Source: Bacteroidota bacterium (lineage in GTDB: Bacteria > Bacteroidota > Bacteroidia > AKYH767-A > OLB10). Taken from it: 57,367 nucleotides of DNA. The notes beneath the pieces are model-generated. The model saw only the letters and a list, made by a program, of their open reading frames with translations, did no database searches and had not been told where the DNA came from. Where the stretch lies: the NCBI GenBank assembly GCA_947453935.1, contig CANGJU010000004.1, positions 1 to 57,367 on the forward strand. The letters run 5' to 3'. The first letter of the stretch is position 1. The number at the start of each line of letters is the position of its first letter. Positions 26,701-35,700 of the stretch are shown here, piece by piece. The translations under genes were made by a program, and so were the position numbers.

Positions 26701-29700
26701 TTGCAATTCCATCAACAACAAATGTTTTATGTAATGGAGGTGCAACAGGTAGTGCAACTGCAATGGCAGCGAATGGGTCGCCAGTTTATACGTACTTATG
26801 GAGTAATGGTGGAAATGCAGCCACCGCAAATAATCTAACAGCAGGTGCTTACGTAGTAACCGCAACAGATGCAAATGGATGTACAACATCAACTACGGCA
26901 ACAATTACTCAACCAAGTCAATTGACTTTGTCGATTCTTTCAACAACAAATGTTTTATGTAATGGTGCCGCCAATGGAAGTATAACAAGTCTTGCAACAA
27001 ATGGTACTATCGGATATAATTATAATTGGAGTACGGGTGCAACTTCTGCAACAGTTAGTAATTTAACTGCAGGAACATACACTGTAACTGCAACGGATGG
27101 GAATGGATGTACAGCATCAACAACAGCAATTGTTAGTCAGCCAACCGCTTTGGCCATTTCAATACCTTCAACAACAAATGTGTTATGTAATGGTGGTGCA
27201 ACTGGTAATGTAACTGCACTAGCATCGAATGGTTCCGTTGGATACACTTATCAATGGAATACTGGTGCAACAACATCAACGATTAATAATCTAATAGCAG
27301 GTGTGTACACAGTAACTGCTACTGATGCAAATGGATGTACAACATCAACAACGGCGCTAGTTACACAGCCATCAGCATTAACATTGTCAATTCCATCAAC
27401 AACAAATGTGTTATGTAATGGAGGCGCAACAGGTAGCGCAACTGCACTAGCAGCGAATGGTACACCAGTTTACACCTACTTATGGAGTAATGGTGGAAGT
27501 ACTGCTACAGTGAACAGTCTAACGGCAGGTGTATACGCCATTACAGCCACAGATGCAAATGGATGTACAACGTCAACAACTGCTACGATAAGCCAACCAA
27601 TACCTCTTACGCTTTCAATTCCATCAACATCAAATGTATTATGTAATGGAGGAGCAACAGGGAGTGCATCTGTCTCTGCATCTGGTGGAGCTGGAAGTTA
27701 TACATACTTATGGAGTACAGGATCAACAACTTCATCAGTTTCAAATTTAGCTGCGGGGACATACACGGTTACGGCTACTGATGCTAACGGATGTACAACA
27801 TCAACAACGGCGATAATTACTCAGCCATCTTTGCTTACACTTTCAATTCCTTCAACAACGAATGTTTTATGTAATGGAGAATCAACAGGAAGCGCAACTG
27901 CATTAGCAGCTAGTGGATCTCCTGGATATACGTATCAATGGAATACCGGTGCAACAACATCAGCTTTAAATAGTCTAACGGTAGGGATATATACCGTAAC
28001 AGCAACGGATGCGAATGGATGTACGTCAGCAGTATCTGTTACTATCACGCAGCCTTCTGCAATTGTATTGTCGACAGGCAATAATCCAACCTTGTGCGGA
28101 CAGGCAAATGGTAGTGCGAATGTATCGGCCGTAGGAGGAAATCCTGCGTATACTTATAGTTGGTCTAGCGGACAAACAACTTCTTCCATCAGCAATATTG
28201 TTTCAGGAGGATATGTTGTAACCGTCACCGATGGTAACGGTTGTACGATCTCGACATCTGTTAATGTTGGAAGTATTGGCGGACCTACTGTTGCAATTAC
28301 AACTAGCAGCGATGTTAGTTGCTTTGGTGGATCTAACGGTAGTGCACAGGTGAATGTTAGTTTAGGAACTGGTCCGTTTAATTATTCTTGGTTGCCTAGC
28401 GGTGGTACTGGAGTTACGGCATCAAATCTTTCAGCGGGTAGTTATACAGTAAACGTGACAGATAACAATGGATGTACATCGTCAGCATCAGTGCTAATTT
28501 CAGAACCATCATTACTTACAGTTTCAATTCCAGTAACAACGAATGTTTTATGTAATGGAGGAGCTACAGGAAGTGCGACTGCTCTTGCATCAAATGGAAC
28601 AGCAGGATATACCTACCAATGGAACACGGGATCAACATCTGCCATCATTAATAATCTAATAGCAGGTATTTACACTGTAACGACTACCGATGGAAATGGC
28701 TGTACGACTTCGGCTACAGCAAGCATTGCTCAGCCATCTGCGCTTGTACTTGCAATTTCATCAACAACAAACGTTTTATGTAATGGAGGATCAGCAGGAA
28801 GTGCGACTGCTCTTGCATCAAATGGAACAGCAGGATATACCTATCAATGGAATACGGGTGCTACAACATCAGTAATAAACAATCTAACTGCAGGAACCTA
28901 CACTGTAACTGCAACCGATGCAAATGGATGTACAACGTCAACATCAACTATTATTACGCAACCATCTGCATTATCATTAGCAATTCCTGCTATGACAAAT
29001 GTTTTATGTAATGGAGGGAATACAGGCGGTGCAACAGCATTAGCATCCAACGGAACAGCAGGATATACTTATCAATGGAATACTGGAGCAACAACTTCAG
29101 TGATTAACAATCTAACGGCAGGTATATACACCGTTACTGCAACGGATGCGAATGGATGCACGACTTCTGCAACGGCTACGATTAGTCAACCAACTTTGCT
29201 TACACTTTCAATTCCATCAACGTCCAATGTTTTATGTAATGGCGGTAATACCGGTAGTGCAACTGCACTTGCTTCGGATGGAACGGCTGGATATACTTAT
29301 TCGTGGAGCAATGGATCAACTAATGCTATAAATAATAATCTTACTGCAGGAACCTACACTGTTACGGCAACTGATGCCAATGGCTGTACAATATCAACTA
29401 CAACTAATATCATTCAACCATCTGCATTAACATTGTCAATTCCTGCAATAACAAATGTTATCTGTAATGGAGGAGCGACTGGAAGTGTAACTGCTTTAGC
29501 ATCGAATGGGTCGGCTGGTTATACTTATATATGGAGCAATGGTTCAACTACTGCAATAAATAATAATCTAACTGCAGGGACATACACTATAACTGCAACA
29601 GATGCAAACGGATGTACAACATCTACTACAGCAAACATTGCTCAGCCATCTGCACTTGCACTTGCAATTTCATCAACAACAAATGTTTTATGTAATGGAG

Positions 29701-32700
29701 GTAATACAGGTAGTGCAATAGCATTAGCATCCAACGGTACAGCTGGATATTCTTATTTGTGGAGTAATGGATCAACCAATGCAATAAATAATACTCTAAC
29801 GGTAGGGACATACACCGTAACTGCCACGGATGCGAATGGTTGTACTACTTCAACAACAGCATCGATTATTCAACCTTCTGCATTATCAATAGCAATTCCT
29901 GCTGTAACAAATGTTTTATGTAATGGAGGGAATACTGGCAGTGCAACAGCATTAGCATCCAACGGAACATCAGGATATACTTATCAATGGAATACAGGAG
30001 TAACAACAGCAGCAGTTAATAATCTAACCGCAGGAATATACACTGTAACTGCGACAGATGTCAATGGTTGTTCAATATCAACTACAACTAATATTACTCA
30101 ACCATCTGTATTAACAGTATCAATTCCTACTACAACAAATGTTTTATGTAATGGCGGTACAACAGGAAGTGCAACTGCATTAGCAGCTAATGGAACATCA
30201 GGATATACCTATCAGTGGAATACGGGTGTAACAACTGCAATAAATAATAATCTAGCTGCAGGGACATACACTGTTACAGCAACGGATGCGAACGGATGTA
30301 CAACATCAACAACTGCGACAATAAGTCAACCAACATTGCTTACAATTTCAATTCCTTCAACAACGAATGTGCTTTGTAATGGCAATGCAACTGGAAGTGT
30401 AACAGCTTTAGCAGCTAATGGAACATCAGGATATACCTATCAATGGAATACCGGAGCAACAACTCCAACGATGAATAATCTAACGGCAGGGACATACACT
30501 GTGACAGCAACTGATGCGAATGGATGTACGGTTTCTTTATCAGCTTTAATTTCACAGCCAACTGCTATAAGTCTTAGTTCTAATTCTTCTTCAACTTTAT
30601 GTGGTCAATTGAATGGTAGTGCAAGTGTAGTAGCAATAGGTGGTAGTGGAGCCTATAGTTATTTGTGGTCTGGTGGACAAACAACTCCATCAATTAATAA
30701 TGTTGCGTCTGGTGGTTATGTAATAACTGTAACGGATGCAAATGGATGTACAATTTCAACTTCGGTAAATATTGGAAGTATTGGCGGGCCAACTGTGGCC
30801 ATTGCTAATAGTAGTAACGTAAGTTGCTTTGGTGGTACTAACGGTGATGCGCAGGTGAATGTAAGCGCAGGACAAGGTCCATTTACTTATTCTTGGTTGC
30901 CAAGTGGTGGAAATGGATTAAGTGCAACAAATCTTTCAGCAGGAAACTATACAATTAATGTAACAGATATTAATGGATGTACTTCATCAGCTACTGTTGT
31001 TATTAGTCAGCCTACCCAATTATCGATTTCAATTCCTTCATTCAGCAATGTGCTTTGTAATGGTGGAAGCACCGGAAGTGCAACGGCATTAGCGACGAAT
31101 GGGACAAGTGGTTATTCTTATTTGTGGAGTAATGGATCGACAACTTTAACGATTAATAATTTATCAGCAGGAACCTATACGGTAACAGTTACTGATGGCA
31201 ATGGATGTTCGGCTTCTTCATCGGCGATAATAACACAACCTTCTTTACTAACAGTCGCTATTCCTTCTGCAACTAATGTTCTATGTAATGGTGCTGCTTC
31301 GGGAAGTATAACTGCTTTAGCTTCAAACGGAACTTCTGGTTACTCTTATTTATGGAGTAATGGAGGAAATAATTCAGTTGTTAATAATCTAACGGCAGGT
31401 GTATACGTAGTAACAGCAACGGATGTTAATGGATGTACAGCATCAGCATCTGCTACAATAACTCAACCTTCAATAATCAATATTCAAACGAATAGTGCCG
31501 CGTCAACATGTGGACTTTTAAATGGTAGTGCGGGTGTTAATGTTTCCGGCGGGACAAGTGGTTATACTTTTCAATGGTCAAACGGACAAACATCATCAAC
31601 GATTAATAATTTAGCAACAGGTTTTTATACTGTAACGGTGACGGATGCTAATACATGTACTGCATCCGTAATAATTAACGTAGGTAATATTGGAGGTCCT
31701 TCAGTTGCAATTGCAAGTTATAGTAATGTTGGATGCTTTGGTGATGCTACTGGTACGGCACAGGTTAATATCAGTTCTGGTACAGCACCCTACACGTATA
31801 ATTGGTTGCCAACAGGAGGTTCTGCTAGTAGTACTTCTAATTTAACTGCGGGAAATTATTCTGTTGTTGTAACTGATGCTAATGGATGTACAACATCAAC
31901 CTCTTTAATAATTACAGAGCCATCAGCATTGGGAATCCAAACTTCAACTATATCATCAGCATGTGGTCAGTTGAATGGAGGTGCTAGTGTAATTGTTTCA
32001 GGTGGTGTTGCTGGATATAATTATCAATGGTCAAATGGACAAACTACATCTGCAATTAATAATGTTGCAGCTGGTGGTTATACAGTAACTGTTATTGATG
32101 GCAATGGATGTACGTCTACAACGGCTGTTAATATTGGAACTATTGGTGGTCCAACAGTAGCAATTGCTAATAGTGCAAATGTAACCTGTTTTGGCGGGTC
32201 TAACGGTAGTGCACAGGTGAATGTAAGTGCAGGCGTTGCGCCATTTACATATGCTTGGACACCTTCTGGAGGTAGCAACCTTGCTGCTACTAATTTAACC
32301 GCAGGTAATTATACGGTGAGTGTAACCGATGCTAATGGTTGTTCAAATTCAGTTTCAGTTAATATTACTGAGTCAGCATCAATAAATTTAAGCACAAGTT
32401 CAGTTTCTTCAAGTTGCGGACAATTAAACGGAAGTGCGACTGTTAGTGCAAATGGTGGTAGTGGAGCGCTAAGTTATTTGTGGAATGGTGGACAAACTAC
32501 AAATTCAGTTAACAATATTGCCTCAGGTAGTTACTCAGTTACTGTAACCGATGCGAATGGATGTACAAATTCTACAACTGTTAATATTGGTAATATTGGC
32601 GGACCAACAGTCGCCATTTCAAATAGTACCAATGTAAATTGCTTTGGAGGAACTAACGGTAGCGCACAGGCGAATGTTAGTTCAGGGTCAGCGCCGTTTA

Positions 32701-35700
32701 CTTATGCATGGTTACCCTTAGGAGGGAACAGCGCAACAGCAAATAATCTAACAGCTGGAAATTATTCGGTAAATGTAACAGATGCAAATGGTTGTACTTC
32801 GTCAGCATCAATTGTTATTTCGGAACCATCGGTTTTAAATTTATCAGCTAACAGTATTTCTGCAGCATGTGGTCAGTCGAATGGAAGTGCTACATTAAAT
32901 GTAACTGGCGGGGGAAGTAGTTATTCTTATTTATGGTCAGGTGGACAAACTACATCTTCAATATCTAATGTTCTTTCAGGGCCGTATTCAGTTACAGTGA
33001 CGGATGCTAACGGGTGTTCATCTTTAACATCTGTGAATGTTGGTAGCATTGGTGGTCCTTCTGTAGCAATAGCGAGTAGTACTAATGTTAGCTGCTTCGG
33101 CGGATCTAACGGTAGCGCACAGGTGAATGTAAATGCTGGTGTTAGTCCTTATGTATATTTATGGGTACCTTCTGGTGGAAATAGTGCTTTGGCAAATAAT
33201 CTGGCTGCTGGAAATTATACGGTGAATGTAACCGATGCTAATGGATGTACTACATCTGTTTCAGTAGTTATTGGACAACCATCACAAGTAAGCGTTACCA
33301 TTCCATCAACAACGAATGTTTTATGTAATGGCGCTGCAACAGGAAGTGCAACAGCGCTTGCATCAAATGGAACATCAGGATATACTTACCAATGGAATAC
33401 AGGTGCAACAAGTGCAACCATAAACAATCTAACGGCAGGCATATACACGGTAACTGCAACTGATGGTAACGGATGTACGATATCAACTACTGCAAGTATT
33501 ATTCAGCCGACACCATTGGTTGTTTCAATTCCATCAACCACGAATGTTCTTTGTTATGGAGGTGCTACAGGAACTGTAACTGCGCTTGCATCAAATGGAA
33601 CATCGGGATATTTATATCAATGGAATACAGGTGCAACAGGCGCAACGATTAATAATCTAACGGCAGGGACATATACTGTAACAGTAACTGATGCGAATGG
33701 ATGTACAATAACAACAAATGCAATTATAAGTCAACCGACACAATTGACTGTTTCGATTCCATCAACAACAAATGTACTTTGTAATGGTAATGCAACAGGA
33801 AGTGCAACAGCATTGGCAACGAATGGAACATCAGGATACACTTATCAATGGAATACGGGTGCAACAAACGCAACAATCAATAATCTAACGGTAGGGACAT
33901 ACACCGTTACTGCAACCGACGCGAACGGATGTACAACATCAACCACTGCATTTATAAGTCAGCCGACACAATTGACTGTTTCTATTCTATCAACAACGAA
34001 TGTTCTTTGTAATGGTGGACCATCAGGAAGTGCAACGGCTTCAGCATCGAATGGAACTTCAGGATATAATTATCTATGGAGTAACGGAACCACTTCATCA
34101 ATTGCGTTTGGTTTAATTGCTGGTATATACACGGTAACTGCAACCGATGCGAACGGATGTACGACAACAACTACTGCAAGTATTAGTCAACCAACACTAT
34201 TGACTGTTTCAATTCCATCAACAACAAATGTGCTTTGTAATGGTAATGCAACAGGAAGTGCCACGGCATTAGCTACGAATGGAACAGCGGGATATTCCTA
34301 TCAATGGAATAACGGAGCAATTACTGCAACAATCAATAATCTAACGGCAGGAATATACACTGTAACAGCAACGGATGCGAACGGATGTACATCTACAATA
34401 AATGCGAATATTACTCAACCATCAGCATTAGCATTAACAATTCCTTCCACAACAAATATTCTTTGTTATGGAGGCACGAACGGAACTGCGACGGCGTTAG
34501 CATCAAATGGAACGGCAGGTTATAACTATTTATGGAGTAACGGATCAACATCATCTACGAACAATAATTTAACAGCAGGTGTTTATACAGTAACTGCAAC
34601 GGATGCGAATGGTTGTTCTACATTTACATCAACAACAATTACACAGCCTAATCAATTAATAGCAGCGATTCCAAATACAACGAATGTTTTGTGTTATAGT
34701 GGTGCTACTGGTACGGCTACAGCTACTGCATCGAGTGGAACTGCAAATTATTCTTATCTATGGAGCAACGGTACAACAACAGCTTTAAATAGTAATTTGA
34801 CTTCCGGTAATTACACGGTGACAATTACTGATGCGAATGGATGTACTGCTACTGCAACAACTCTTATCAATACGCCAACAGTATTATCACTCTCTAATTT
34901 CAACTCTCAAGATGTTTCTTGTAATGGATTGTCTGATGGTGTTGCGTCGTTGTCTGCTACTGGCGGAACAATTCCTTATGTTTATTCTTGGAATCCTTCT
35001 GTTTCTAGTTCTGGATTCGCAGGTAGTTTAACAGTGGGTAATTATTCAGTTGTTGTTACAGATGCGAATGGTTGCTCTTCTAATCATGCATTTACCATCA
35101 CGCAGCCCTCTGCAATTGTTTCTAACGCAACAATTACAGATGCAAGTTGTCATGGAAGTACCAACGGTAGTATTGCTATGAATGTAAATGGTGGTATTTT
35201 TCCATATACGTATAATTGGTCAAATGGCTCAACACTTTCTTCTAGCACAGGATTAGCTACAGGAAATTATGCGGTAACAGTTACAGATGCTCATGGGTGT
35301 ACTAATCTTACAACTTGGTCGGTGAATGAGCCTGCTGCTTTAAGCTCAAACGTGACTAATAATGATGCGAGCTGTTACGGATTATCCGATGGGTCGATAC
35401 AGGTAAACATGAATGGGGGAACTCCTTCTTATCAAATTGTGTGGACGCCTTCTAATACTGGATTTAATTTAAGTAATCTTCAAGCAGGAACTTACATCGC
35501 AGTTATTACCGATGCGAACGGATGTACGCATGCATTGTCAAAATCAATCGCACAGCCTTCACAAATTGTGGTTAATGCATCAACTCCTACAACACTTTGC
35601 ATTGGTCAATCGCAAACGTTAAGTTTAATAGCGAGTGGTGGTAGTCCTGGTTATACTTACTTATGGAGTAATCAACAAACAACTCCATCAATAAATGTTT

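Noticed and set aside
26677..34170. Numerous 60-75 codon antisense and off-frame ORFs inside the SprB array (for example 26677-26892, 28690-28875, 33295-33486)
   Set aside because: They recur at repeat spacing and simply reflect the repeated codons read in another frame.
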